A stretch of 64,000 nt of DNA from Symbiotaphrina buchneri (lineage: Eukaryota > Ascomycota > Symbiotaphrinales > Symbiotaphrinaceae), in the NCBI GenBank assembly GCA_001599915.1, contig BCIG01000018.1, positions 62,001 through 126,000 of the forward strand. Reading direction: 5' to 3'. The notes below the pieces were generated by a model. It was not told the DNA's origin. It made no database searches and worked only from the letters and a program-made list of their open reading frames with translations. Shown here piece after piece: positions 11,860-23,130 of this stretch. A program made the position numbers and the translations under genes. Each line of letters starts with the position of its first letter. Positions within the stretch are counted from its first letter, which is position 1.

Positions 11860-13637
11860 ATGATCTTCTCCTCTCCCTACCACGTCGACATCCCCTCCCT
11901 CGACATCCTCTCCTTCATCTTCTCCCGCGCCATCGTTCCAGGGCACACCAAGATCTGGCTCGAAGCCGCCAACCCCTCCAACTCCATCACGCTCGACGAT
12001 GCCTTCTTCTTCACGCGGCGGATCGGATACGCCCTACGGCAAGCGGGCATTGGCGCCACGGGGCCCGCAAAAGACATCGTCATCACCTTCGTCGAGAACC
12101 AGATCATGATCGCGCCGACCGTCTACGGGATCCTCTGCGCGGGCGGCATCCACGCAACCTGTGCGCCCACGGCAACAGCATTCGAGCTCGCGCGGCAGAT
12201 CAAAGGCAGCAGTCCGCGCGTGCTGATCTGCTCGATGCAAACGGAGGCCACGGCGCGCGACGCGCTGAAGCAGGCGGATGCCGAGTCGGCCGTGCAGCTG
12301 CTCATCATGAAATCCACCGTGCCGTGCGATATCCTCTCCGGCCGCAGCGGGGCCAGCATTCTCGGCGCAGACACGCTGGACTGGGAACGCATCACGTCTC
12401 CGTCGATCCTCGAATCCCGCGTCGCTAGTCTCGTCTACTCGTCCGGCACGACCGGCCCGCCCAAGGGCGTCCAGCTAAGCCACGCCAACATCGTCGCCAA
12501 CATCTGCCAGATCAACTACCACCTTGCGCCTCTCTCACAGACTATCCGCGCCGAGGGAAAGTTGCCCTGCATGGCGGGGATAATCCCCAACGCGCACGCG
12601 GGGGGCTTGATGATCCACACGTATCTGCCGCTGCAGCTGGGCATGCAAGTCTACCTGATCCCGAAATACGACCTGGCGCTGCTGATCCGGTATATCCGCG
12701 CTTACGCGCTGAGCATGTGTTTCATGGTGCCGACCATCTGGCAGCAGATCGCGCGGAGCGAGGCCATCTCGAGGGACGATGTTAAGAGCATCCGCTTCGC
12801 GATGAGCGGTGCGGCGCCTCTGCCGCGACAGGTGCAGATTGAGGCGTCGAGGAAGCTGAGCGATGGCGTCACGGTCGTGACGAATTGGGGCATGACGGAG
12901 CTGGTGTGCGAGGCGGCGCAGTTTAGCTTGGATGAGATTGATGAGGAGGGCGCTGTGGGCAGGTTGTTGCCGAATATTCAGGCAAAGATTGTGGGGCCGG
13001 ATGGGAAGGAGTTCGGAGCCGAAGAGGCAGGCGAGTTGCTGATTAAGGGTATGTCTTGTATAGAAAGGCTTGTGAAGGAAAAGCATGCTGATGCGATCAA
13101 TGTGCAGGTCCCAATGCCACACGAGGGTACTACCAGAACCCCGAAGCGACCGCGAACGCCATCAAAGACGGCTGGCTGCACACGGGGGACATCGGCAAAT
13201 TCTCGCTATCCGGCAAGCTCTTCATCGTCGGACGCTCCAAAGTGCGCTCCACCCCTCCCAACATCCCCCCTCTCTCCACCACCCAGCTAACTCATCCCGT
13301 CCAGGAACTCATCAAATACAAAGGCAACCAAGTCTCCCCCACCGACCTAGAAGCCATTCTGAACGGACACCCCGCCGTCGCGGACGTGGGCGTCATCGGC
13401 GTACCTACTCCCGACGGTGACGAGCTGCCGCGCGCTTATGTCGTGCGCTCTGAGACTAGCTGTACGGAGAAGCAGCTGAGTGAGTGGCTCGCGGAGAGGG
13501 CCAGTCCGTATAAGCGCCTCCGAGGCGGAGTCAGGTTTGTGGACCAGGTACCGAGGAATCCGTCGGGGAAGATTCTGAGAGCTGTTCTGAAGGAGTGGGT
13601 GGCGAAGGAGATGGAGCGGGAACGGGCGAGGTTATAG
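11860..13637 (+). CDS. 4CL-like acyl-CoA ligase (AMP-binding), peroxisomal
   Basis: Exons 11860-13048, 13108-13241 and 13305-13637 give 551 residues. The start MIFSSPYHVDIPSLD is the usual opening of fungal 4-coumarate-CoA-ligase-like enzymes; an in-frame ATG at 11776 adds 28 residues with no family match. Motifs in order are the AMP-binding loop YSSGTTGPPKGV, the A5-type NWGMTE, HTGDIG, a spliced hinge IVGRSK-ELIKYKGNQV, and the catalytic lysine segment NPSGKILRAVL. It forms acyl- or aryl-CoA from a free acid, ATP and CoA. The C-terminus is ARL, a PTS1 signal. Divergent to the racemase, which suggests activation then epimerisation of a branched acid in the peroxisome (inference). The acid is unknown. 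Confidence 0.92.
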
Positions 13638-13808
13638 AGAATTCTGTCCAGATAGATGTGTCCGGGAGTATGCCTTGCTGGAATTATTAGCACTTGACAT
13701 ATAGAAGAGTTAACCAGTCATTTTCCACTATTGCAGTGGGCTGGAAGATGAGGTGGATATGATAAATGTATATATATATATATCTATATACGCTTGATGT
13801 GCAGCAAG

Positions 13809-15006
13809 CTATGCTTTTACTGGCGTGTCCACCATCAAATTGATCAATGAATGCACAACCTCTGCAGCCGCCAACACGGTCGTCTCTCCCGGGTTATCGT
13901 ATATCGGGGCCACCTCTACGACATCCGCTCCAATGATCTTCATGCCTTCCAGGCCATCCAAGATAGAGAGCAGTTCTCTGGTCGTCCAGCCTCCTACTTC
14001 CGCTGTCCCAGTAGCTGTTACCAATTAGCCATCAATCTCTGCAACTCATGGCTCCTCACAACCTACCAGGTGCAAACGCCGGATCCAAGACATCGATATC
14101 CACACTAACATAAACATTCGTCTCCCCCACCCTCTCCTTCAACCTCTCAATAACGCCCTTCACCCCAACGCGATCAATATCCCTCGCCGTCACAATCTCA
14201 AACCCACATCTCCTATCATTCCTCAAATCGCCCTTTTTGCGCATCACCGGCGCCCTGATCCCCGCATGAATCGACGAATTGAGAATCAAGCCCTCCTCAT
14301 GCGCCAAATGCAAAAAAGTCCCATGATTGACGCCCGCATACTCACTAATGCCCCCGCCCAGCACCTCGGGGTCCCACGTATCAATATGCGAATCGAAATG
14401 AATCACGCTCACAGGCCCCCAATGCCTGCGCGCCGCCCGCAGCGCCGCCAGCGTCGTCGTATGATCCCCTCCCAGCATCACAATCCGCGGCACTTCACTG
14501 ACCTCACTCGCATTCGCCCTCCTTGCTCCAACAACGCGGTGCGCCTCGCCCAACTGCCGCAGCGCGACGGTATTATCCAAGAACGTCAGTGGCGCATCGC
14601 CGCAGTCGACGATCGACGCCCAGGATGCGAAGCTGTTGCGCCCTGTGTACACGCTCCACCCGGCGTCGGGGGACATGCGCCGGCTGCCCTGCCGGATCCC
14701 GCCCGGGCCGAAACGGGCGCCTGGCCGTGCGGTCACGCCGGTGTCGAAGGGCGCGCCGAGGAGGGCGATGTCGTAGGCTGGGAGGTCGGCGTCGTGCGTG
14801 AAGCAGGCGACGTAGGGCAGGTTGGCGAAGGTGGTGAGGCCGGAGAAGCGTGAGTTGAGCGAGATGTCGGGGAGCCCGTCGTGGGAGTCGAGCGGGTTTT
14901 GGGGAGATGGGAGGATGGAGAGGGGTGGGAAGGTGATTTCTCGGCTGTTGGCGAGGGGAGCAAAGAGGGCGGTGAGGAGGAGGGGAAGGGAGCGTGAGGG
15001 GTGCAT
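13809..15006 (-). CDS. Secreted agmatinase/ureohydrolase-family protein
   Basis: Exons on the minus strand: 15006-14067 and 14014-13809, with a 52-bp GTAGGT/CAG intron; 381 residues. I start at 15006 because MHPSRSLPLLLTALFAPLANS is a good signal peptide; another ATG at 15039 would place 11 residues before it. Ureohydrolase metal ligands are all visible: GGDH, HFDSHIDTWD and SVDIDVLDPAFAP, the last completed by the splice to ATGTAEVGGW. Arginase-fold enzymes of this type split agmatine or related guanidino compounds to urea plus an amine, using two manganese ions. The signal peptide indicates extracellular or vacuolar action. The real substrate is uncertain; several fungal members remain uncharacterised. 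Confidence 0.88.
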
Positions 15007-15569
15007 TGTGACGGTTGTTTCAGAGAATGAGATGTTCAAGGCGGCCTTAAATCATCAGATATATGTATGAAATACGGGTTCCGTTGCACGAGGTACTTAA
15101 GAATCTTATTGTAACTCCGCCCTGGGGCGAACCAAAGGTGGAGGTCGGTCGAGTCTGTTGAAGCTATGAGTTTCTCGTTGCCGAATCGATGCTGTCATCG
15201 CGGATAGCGATAAGAAGACCCCTGACTAACCGGTTGGAGAAGGTTCAGGAGTCGCTCCCGCCGCTACCGCCGGTTGACATCTCACAATGTGAACTGCTGG
15301 TTACGATCCCTATAATGGCTATGCGAACTACTTGCGGTGCTGAGAAGGCCATTATGGGGAACCGTGAATAGGTCAGCTAAGAGTCCAACGGCGCAACAGT
15401 CAGTGTCATCTATATTTCCACTCAAGTTCTGTAGAGATCTCCAAACACTTATCTCCACTCCAAGGTCTCTCTAGAGTATAAGTCTCTCTATACTACAAAA
15501 CTCTTTAATCGCTGATAGCTATAAACGACTCTGACCACACCTCTATCCTGCCTTCCAGTGAGCCAATAA
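15007..15569. other. Intergenic
   Basis: About 560 bases between two minus-strand genes. No gene seen. It should contain the promoter of the agmatinase-like gene and the 3' end region of the NRPS-like gene. Confidence 0.5.
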
Positions 15570-18500
15570 CTACTGCACAAACCCCACCTCCCTCCAAACC
15601 TTCACCCAGTCCCTAACCCACTTCTCGCCCACCGGTCCCACCTCGCTCAAACACCCACTCACCCTCCCCGTCTCTCCCGTCTCAAACACCCTCGGCCTCT
15701 CCGGATTCGCAACCATATCCTCAAAGAAGCCCAACAATTTCAACCCGGGCACCTTCGTCGGATCCGGCTCTTTGGCCGCGCGTTCATTCAGCAACTCCAA
15801 CCACTGCGGCATTGGGATAGTCGGCAACACGCCAGCACCGTTTGATGGTAAAATGCCTGCTAGAGTCTGAACGAGCGACGACCAGGGTATGTGCTGTGGG
15901 TTCACGACGTTGTGGACTTTATACTCCCCCTCCTCTTGGCCCTCTGTTGTAGCTGTGGCCTGGCCAACAAGCACATCCCGTATCGTCCCCGCGGCCACAT
16001 CGACGGGCAACCAATCGACAATCCCCTCGTCCATTTCCGGCAGTGCGCCCAACACAGCCGACGTAGCGAACATGATCGGGAACATCTCCGTCGTGTTCCA
16101 CAGCCCCGTGCGGGAATGGCCGCATAGCTGCCCGACGCGCAAGATGCGGATGGGGATGTGCAGTGTAGACGCTGCGGACTGGGTGAGCCGCTCGATGATG
16201 TATTTGCTTTGCGCATAGCCGGTCTTTGCAGCCACGCTGGGGTCGGCGCTGATGGGTGCCTCGGGAACGGTAGGGGCCGTGTAGCCGGCGCCGAGATGCG
16301 TGGATACGCTGCTCGTGAAGGCGAAGGTGCTGCGGTGGGTAGTTGAGGCGGCGAAGCGGACCAGGTAGAGAGTCCCTGCGGCATGTAAGTCTAAGCTGGT
16401 TTGTGCAAGAAGAAAGGAAGACATACCTCGTAAGCAATCCCCTTCAAAGTCCATGACGGGCTGGTTGAAATCCATTTTCCATGCATTGTGCAACACCACT
16501 GTCGCCTCCTTGCTCAGCTGTGCATACGTCTCCACGTCAAGGCCAAGCAGTGGGTCTTTCATGCTATAGGGTAGCACCTCCAGCTTCCCACTACCAAAAA
16601 CGGCTTCTGCGTCAATTCCACGCCGTTGAAGCTGTGTACGTGTCTTCTCGATGGCATTCGGTCCGCGGACAAGTGCGTAGACTTTTGAGACATCTTGCGA
16701 GCCAGTCAAGACCTCTAGAAGCGCGGTGCCGAGCGACCCGGATGCACCGGTTAGGAGGATAACGTGCTTATTTGAAATAGGTCGTTGAGAGGCCGGAAGA
16801 GGCCAGGATGCAATTTCCGAGGCTAGCTTTTCGATCGTATGATTAATGAAAGGGATAGTCGGGTCTATAGCCGGTGCTGCAGTGTTCCGTTTCTTTTCGA
16901 AGTAAGACACGAGCTTTTCCACAGAAGCATTTTCAAAGATTGCGCCCAGCGAAATTGGACCGATGAGTTTAGAAAGAGAAGAGCTCAGAGAGAGCGCTAA
17001 TTGAGAGTCTATCCCCAACTCGTAGAGGTGTGTTGAGTCATTGATATCCGTAGCAGGGATACCGGTGAGCTCGGAGATGATACCGCGGATGGTGGGAGCT
17101 ACAGGAAGTGATGAAGTGCTGGCTGTCTGCGTATTGTCTTTCCCTTCGAGCTGAGCATAGAGTGAATCAATCTCGTTTGCGAATATTTCTTCCACGAGAT
17201 TCCGCTTGACGTTTCCTTTGGGTGTGACAGGCAGCATCGTCCCTTGCGGTAGGATATAGACCATCGGGCGCAACACGCGCGAGTGGCTTGGTGCTTTTGC
17301 GTTGACCTTTTCGACTCCCTTCCAGATCTCGTCCATTGTATCTTTACTTGATGGATCGATGCCTTCTTTGACCTGCACCAGCAAACACACGCATGGTCTC
17401 GAATGCCCTACCAGCACTAGTTTCTCCACGACCTTCCTGCAGGCCTCCTGCAGATCCATCTGTAATTGCCCTGCACTGGTGTTATTTCCATTACTGTGGA
17501 TCAGGATGTCATCTCTTCTCCCTTGTAGCACAAAGTTCCCGCTCCCCGGGGGATCCTGAACGAACAGATCATTTGTCCGATAAGCCTCATCATCGGGCTT
17601 GTCCTCCCACAGCTCGGCTGCTGTGTCAAAACCCTTATAGACTACGCACTCATACAGGCCCTCGCCGACTTCCTCCATAGCGATCTTTGGATTGGCCGGA
17701 TACAGATTCCGGAAACTATAGCAGCGCGGTTATCCCGCGTATGAGGCATTGAGCGAAATGGCGGCCCGATCTCGGTGCTGCCGTAAGTCGTCTTGACGTT
17801 CACACCGTGCGAGACTAGGCTTGATACTACCGCGTTGGACAGCTTGGCTCCGCCCGGTTGCAGCACTTTGAGGGATGAGAGGGGGGTGAAGTCCCCGGTT
17901 GTAGACACGATGTGCTCGTGTAGATTCTCGATAAGCGTCGGTGCACAATGTACGCAGTCAACCGGAAATCCTATCTGAGAGAGCGCCGTCCATGCAGTGA
18001 GAAGCGAAGACGAAGACGGAGGCCAATTCAGTGGAGGAAGTGATATTAACAGCCCATTTGGAAGACCAGAGATCATAATAGATATACCAGCGATGTGATA
18101 GCTTCATCCGATGATTAGCTCCGTGCGTGAAGGAAATGGAGGAGCGCTTACAGGGGGAATAGCAAGAACCAGTTGTCGATATGGAAGTCTGGAAATAGAC
18201 GATACATCCTGGCAATCAACATCATGCTCCGATTGGTGTGCTTGATTGGCTTGGGAGGTCCGGTAGAGCCGCTTGAGTGGATGATGTACGTCTGCCTATC
18301 CCACGGATCTTTCCCGTCATTGAAGGCAAGGCATTCTACCTCTGCGATTTTCACATCTCTTTCGACAGCATCCAGATCCTCAATCATCCGCAGGATAGGA
18401 ATGTCTTTTGCTGGCTTGACGATGTGCTTCTCGTCAGTCATCAAAGCCACCGCATTGCATCTTTCGAGTAAATCGTCCGTGATCGCCTGTGAATTTTGCG

Positions 18501-18999
18501 CTGCAAGGAGAAGCGTGCGTACGCCCAGTTTTACAAGAGCAATTTGCGTCACGAAGTAAGCCAACGTAGTCCCCTGGCCGAGCAAAGCAATGGTAGGCTG
18601 CTGCCCCTTTGCGTTGGCATTGCGCAACACCTCCTGCAGAGCGCGACCATAGTGCGCAGCAACAGCCTCAGTAACTGCATCGAATTCGTCCCATGTCATG
18701 ATCTCGTACGGCGTATTCGGCGCCGCTGACACCGGATACAAAAAGGCCGGCTTGCCCGCCGACACAAGCCCTCGATGTCGTACCAGTGCGCCGAGGCTAT
18801 TGAGTGAAGGGTCCGAGTAGCGGGTTGAATGAGGGTGCCCATGAAGCCACCATAACTCTTTCGTCCGCTCTGGTGCGTTGGGCGATACCATCACCGAGGG
18901 ATCAATGTCGAAAGCATCTTTCGGGGCATCTTTCTTGAGCTCCTTGCTCGGCATGGGCGCAACCTGAGCAGGTAAAAACTCCACCCTCCCAGGCGCCAT
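15570..18999 (-). CDS. NRPS-like adenylate-forming reductase (A-T-R), with apparent frameshift
   Basis: Exons on the minus strand: 18999-18152, 18101-16427 and 16375-15570; introns of 50 and 51 bp. Domain order is adenylation (HSSGSTGPPKP, then LFPLYHIAGIS across the first splice, YGSTEIG, RTNDLF, GRRDDILIHSNG), a carrier domain (LYELGIDSQLALSLS with its phosphopantetheine Ser) and a thioester-reductase/NAD-binding domain (LLTGASGSLGTALLE, YAQSKY). About 1,100 residues, normal for fungal carboxylic-acid-reductase-like enzymes that reduce an acid to an aldehyde. At about 17,721-17,728 the frame is broken: the first part reads TRDNRAA while the expected continuation CYSFRNLYPANP sits in another frame, as if GC were duplicated in CCGCGCTGC. 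No intron fits there. Either a natural inactivation or a sequence error. Confidence 0.85.
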
Positions 19000-19982
19000 T
19001 ATCGCGATGTTCGGAGCTTTTGTGTATGCTGAATCAGAGGCAAAGAAGTTCGCAAGACTGCACTAATACATTGCAATACAGCGGGAAGATACAATTTCAA
19101 ATAGCGACGTCTATAGAGCGATCATGCATATCTGAGAGATGTAGCAAAGAGAATAATATGCAAGTCTTACTCTTAGGTATGCTTTAAGGGATACTGTCAC
19201 ATGTGGAGTACGTAGAGTTCCTGCAATGCTTACGGACACAGTCAATTCAATACGGAACTGACCGATGCTGACAATTCCTGCCCGGCGGGCTTTTGGCCGA
19301 AGCGTCGGCCGGTGATAGGGGGTCCGCGCGCATAGCCGGCCAACCAACAGTCTATCGATTGCTTATCAGAAGTGTACCGGTAGCTACTCGAAAGAGCTGC
19401 ATCAACCGGAAGGGTAGCCGCTAGGCAACTCTGGTAGCCTCCAACCTGAAAAAGGAACACTTCGGGTATCGAGATTCAAATAGGACAACATTCACCCTAT
19501 TTTATAGAACGCTATGGATCTCTCATCACTGTTTTGGAGCAATTTATTAAGTGGCCACATGTCAGTCCTGGCTCTCAATGATGTGCTTGACCGGGAAAGG
19601 ATACGAAGTACGGCCCAGAGGTACATGAAAGCACGCATGATCCAGCATGTGGACGATGTACCTACCCACCGGCACTTTGTCTTGGCGACTCCGTCTTCTT
19701 TGTTCAGAGCTAAAACCCGCCATTGACTCACCTTATCCCTATCAGGCAACGACCCCCAACACAGCTTGACCACTGAGGAATCAACGCAGCACCCGTCAAA
19801 CGTTTGATGGTGGACTACGCCCTTGCAGAGACCATTGTGACGGGCCAGGAGCGTTGACATACAAAGTCAGCTCTGCTGCTCGCTCGACCAACTGCCGATC
19901 AACGCCGGTAGTGAGATTCCCTTTTCCTGAAAGGCTTGCAGTCGGGGCCTTCTCCCCTAGTGTCCATCTTCTAAAACAAGAA
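19000..19982. other. Intergenic, divergent promoter region
   Basis: About 980 bases between the outward-facing NRPS-like gene and the adenosine deaminase. No supported gene. A frame from 19854 is continuous with the deaminase, but its translation does not look like the family, so I treat it as leader. Confidence 0.5.
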
Positions 19983-21850
19983 ATGGCCCAGGAAAAGAAG
20001 TCTATGGTAGACGGACAGGTAGAGCCCAGCCTCAAGCAGGCCCTTAGTCAAGACTATGATTGGGAAGCCAATAAGGATGGCCTACCGCGCAAAGACGGCT
20101 CGCTGGTACAGACCCATCTTCAGGGTCGAGAGGCACTAATAGCACAAGAAAAAGAGAACCGCAGTGGTATGTTCACACATCAATCTTCAAAATGCTGCAC
20201 CTAACTCTTTGTTTTCGAAGACCATGCGTTCCGACAATCGCTCTCGCCGACAGCAAAGCGAGCATGCGCGATCGTAGCGCGGATCCGCGAGCAAGAGCGC
20301 CAGGAAATCTGGACGCCAAACGCAACCGAGGGAACCGAAAGCGGGGAGTTGTTTCCGGGCATGATGTTCAGCCTGGCCAAGCAGCGTATGGAAGCCACGA
20401 AGCTGTGGAGGATTGTTCGGAAGATGCCCAAGGGCGCCCTCTTGCATGCTCACATGGGCGCCACCGTGGACCTGAAATGGATCATGGAGACGGCATTGGC
20501 GACTCCGGGGATGTACTTCTACTCTCCTATGCCTCTGACGACGGAGGCTTCTCGAGCAACTGCGTTGATCCAGTGTGCGTATTCCAAGACCGCACCTGCT
20601 CAGGCACCCTCGGTGTGGTCGACAGAATATGTGCCTGGGACACTCATGCCGCTCACCTTGGCTGCGGATACGTTCCCTGCTGGGGGCCGAGAAGGGTTTA
20701 TCAATTGGATCAAAGACCGTGCGTCAATAACTCAGGCAGAATCGCTGCAGCATCACGCCGGCGTCGATGCCATCTGGCGCAAGTTCAGCGAGGCCTTCGT
20801 AATCATATCATCGATTGTGAATTACGAACCCATCTTTCGGGCGTTTGTGCAACAACTACTGAAAACTCTGGTCGAAGACGGGGTACAGTGGGTGGACATG
20901 CGAGAAGCTTATGTGACGCCTTACCTGCTAGAAGGCCAAGAAACTCCAGAGGTTGGCTTCAAGACCAGAATCCGTCACTTTGCAGAGGAGGTTGAGAAGT
21001 TCAAAGCGACAGAGGGGGGAAAGAATTTTTGGGGTGCCCGACTGATCTGGACTTCGTTGCGGTTTCAGAACACGTCCAGCATCATCGAGGGTAAGGCCTC
21101 CCCTTTACCGTGGTGGGACACCATCTAACGCTCGCAATAGACATGAAGCACTGCATCGCCAGCAAAAAGCTCCTCCCGGACATCATCGCCGGCTTCGACG
21201 TCGTCGGCCAAGAAGACACCGGGCGGACACTCAAAGACCTGCTCCCCGAGTTGCTCTGGTTCCGGGACCAGTGCGCCGCCGAAGGCATCACGATCCCATT
21301 CTTCTTTCACGCAGGCGAGTGTCTCGGGGATGGCGACAGTACGGACCAGAACCTCTTCGACGCCGTGCTGCTCGGCACACGCCGGTTAGGTCACGGTTTC
21401 TCCTTATACAAGCACCCGCTGCTGATCAAGCTTGTCAAAGAACGGCAGATCCTCGTCGAGTCGTGCCCCATATCCAACGAGGTGCTGCGGCTCACGGCCT
21501 CGATCCTGTCGCACCCGCTGCCGGCGCTGCTGGCGCGCGGCGTACCGGCCGCTCTGTGTAATGATGACCCGGCCGTCCTGGGACAAGAGACGTCCGGCAT
21601 GACGCATGATTTCTGGCAGGCTCTCCAGGGATGGGAGAATCTCGGCTTGGGGGGGCTGGGATCCCTGGCGGAGAATAGCGTCCGCTGGGCGATCTTTGAG
21701 GATCAGACTGATGAGGAGTGGAGGACGGGGATTGAGGAGGGCGTGCATGGGAAGGGACTAAGGGGGAGGAGGATGAGGGATTGGAGGGAACAGTGGGAGC
21801 AGTTTTGTGAGTGGATCGTGGCGGAGTTTGCGGGTGAGTATGGTGCATAA
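19983..21850 (+). CDS. Adenosine deaminase, ADGF/CECR1-type
   Basis: Exons 19983-20166, 20221-21090 and 21141-21850, with introns of 54 and 50 bp that both carry CTAAC branch sites; 587 residues. After a charged N-terminal region with HAFRQSLSPTAKRACAI come the zinc and catalytic motifs of the adenosine deaminase superfamily: KGALLHAHMGA, FFFHAGE, RLGHGF, ESCPISNEVLRL and CNDDPAVLG. The long N-terminal extension and the CPISNE sequence fit the ADA-related growth factor branch rather than short Aah1-type enzymes. It would convert adenosine or deoxyadenosine to inosine forms. No signal peptide is visible from the chosen start, unlike secreted animal ADGFs, so a cytosolic role in purine salvage is more likely (inference). 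Confidence 0.9.
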
Positions 21851-22608
21851 GACTGGGTCCTTGAATTTGGTGGTGCTTAGGTGGCGACCTGAGGCGTACT
21901 TCGATTTCCCGTTTCCACGCTGGCTCAACTTCAGCATTTGGACATTAGACCTGCAGATCTCAGAACGCAGGACAGATTCAAAACGCACTTTGTAGCGCTC
22001 TAAGAGCGTCCTTGTACAAGAACCTGTAGCAGGAGAGATAATCGAGGGAATTCCTCGGGCTTGGATACTGTCTTACTGCCGTCAAGTCATTTTGAGGTGA
22101 ACCTTATTTGCTTCAATCTCCGAGAAGATGGAGCAACAGATGGAGGTGTCCTATCAGTCATGCTCTCCCAACGAGGTGCAAAGTGTGCTACGAGCCTAGT
22201 ATGAGGACATCGCCCACATTGTAATGTGATTTCACTTCTCACAGAGAGGAGTTAGCATCCTATCTACACTGGCAATACTCGTACAACATTTCTCTTAAAC
22301 TGCTCGTGTTGATAACAAAGAAGCACTAGGGGAATCGTAAAGCATAGTATCGACGTCGTCCACTGTATCTGACGTCCTCCGCTGTAACACTCTCGTCTTC
22401 ACATGAACTTTTGAATACCTCCCCGCCGGCCAGCTCGTCCTCTCGGTAGCAGCCTGCCCTTGGTCCGGGGCGGACGAACGATAAGGCCGGCACCGTGGAA
22501 TGAAATAGAAAGGGAGGAAACTCCCGCCCCGTCGCAGGCTTCAGACGATGCCTGCTAGGTATTGTCTACCCAGCTGCCGCTGCTCCTGACCTTGAACTCC
22601 GATTCACC
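21851..22608. other. Intergenic
   Basis: About 760 bases with no supported gene, between the 3' end of the deaminase and the 3' end of a minus-strand hypothetical gene. Confidence 0.5.
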
Positions 22609-23130
22609 TCACTTACAACTCCTCCAGAACTTTTGAAAGGCAATCTCATTCTTATATTTGAAGACGACGCTGTCGACCCACTCCTCCGGCCCCTTCATGG
22701 TACCGTATTGTCCGAGCAGCGGCAGCGGCATCGCCTCACAAGTCGCGCGCAGGACCGGGTAATCCGCATCGCTCATGCCGAACACATGTTGCTTGCGGAC
22801 GTAGGTCGGCGAGGCACCGAAATGCCGGTCCTCGTCCACGGCGCGTCGGAAGCCGCGGTGCATGCTGCCCGTGATGTGGAACAGCGTGCCGTAGTCTTGG
22901 TGCGGCAGGTGGCTCTGCACGACGGCGAGGGTGACGTGGTTCGGCAGGTCGCCCGGCTGCTGCAGCCAGATCTTGTAGACTTGGTAGTCGTCGACCGGTG
23001 GCGTGCGCGGCTCCTGAATCATGGTTGCGGGAAACGGTGGAGAGCCTGAGGAAAGTGCGTAGTCTGGTATGCTCTCGTCCTTATACGTGTCATTCTGCTC
23101 CTCGCCACCTCCGCTTTGAGAGCCAGGCAT
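22609..23130 (-). CDS. Small hypothetical fungal protein
   Basis: A single open frame of 173 residues from the ATG at 23130; a second ATG at 23022 (MIQEPRTPPVDDYQVYKIW) would give 137 residues and fits better where the protein-like composition begins. Features are an HVTLAVV strand, GTLFHITGSMHRGF, a charged stretch with conserved-looking aromatic residues, and a C-terminal EEWVDSVVFKY. The GTLFH/EWV pattern recalls small fungal proteins of unknown function (DUF6914-like), but I am not certain. A GTAAGT immediately before the stop could be a 5' splice site, so the C-terminus may continue in another exon. No function can be assigned. Confidence 0.6.
   Translation of the reverse strand: MPGSQSGGGEEQNDTYKDESIPDYALSSGSPPFPATMIQEPRTPPVDDYQVYKIWLQQPGDLPNHVTLAVVQSHLPHQDYGTLFHITGSMHRGFRRAVDEDRHFGASPTYVRKQHVFGMSDADYPVLRATCEAMPLPLLGQYGTMKGPEEWVDSVVFKYKNEIAFQKFWRSCK

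Noticed and set aside
19854-19982. N-terminal extension of the adenosine deaminase from an upstream ATG
   Set aside because: The 43 added residues have no signal peptide and no family-like sequence; the ATG at 19,983 fits better.
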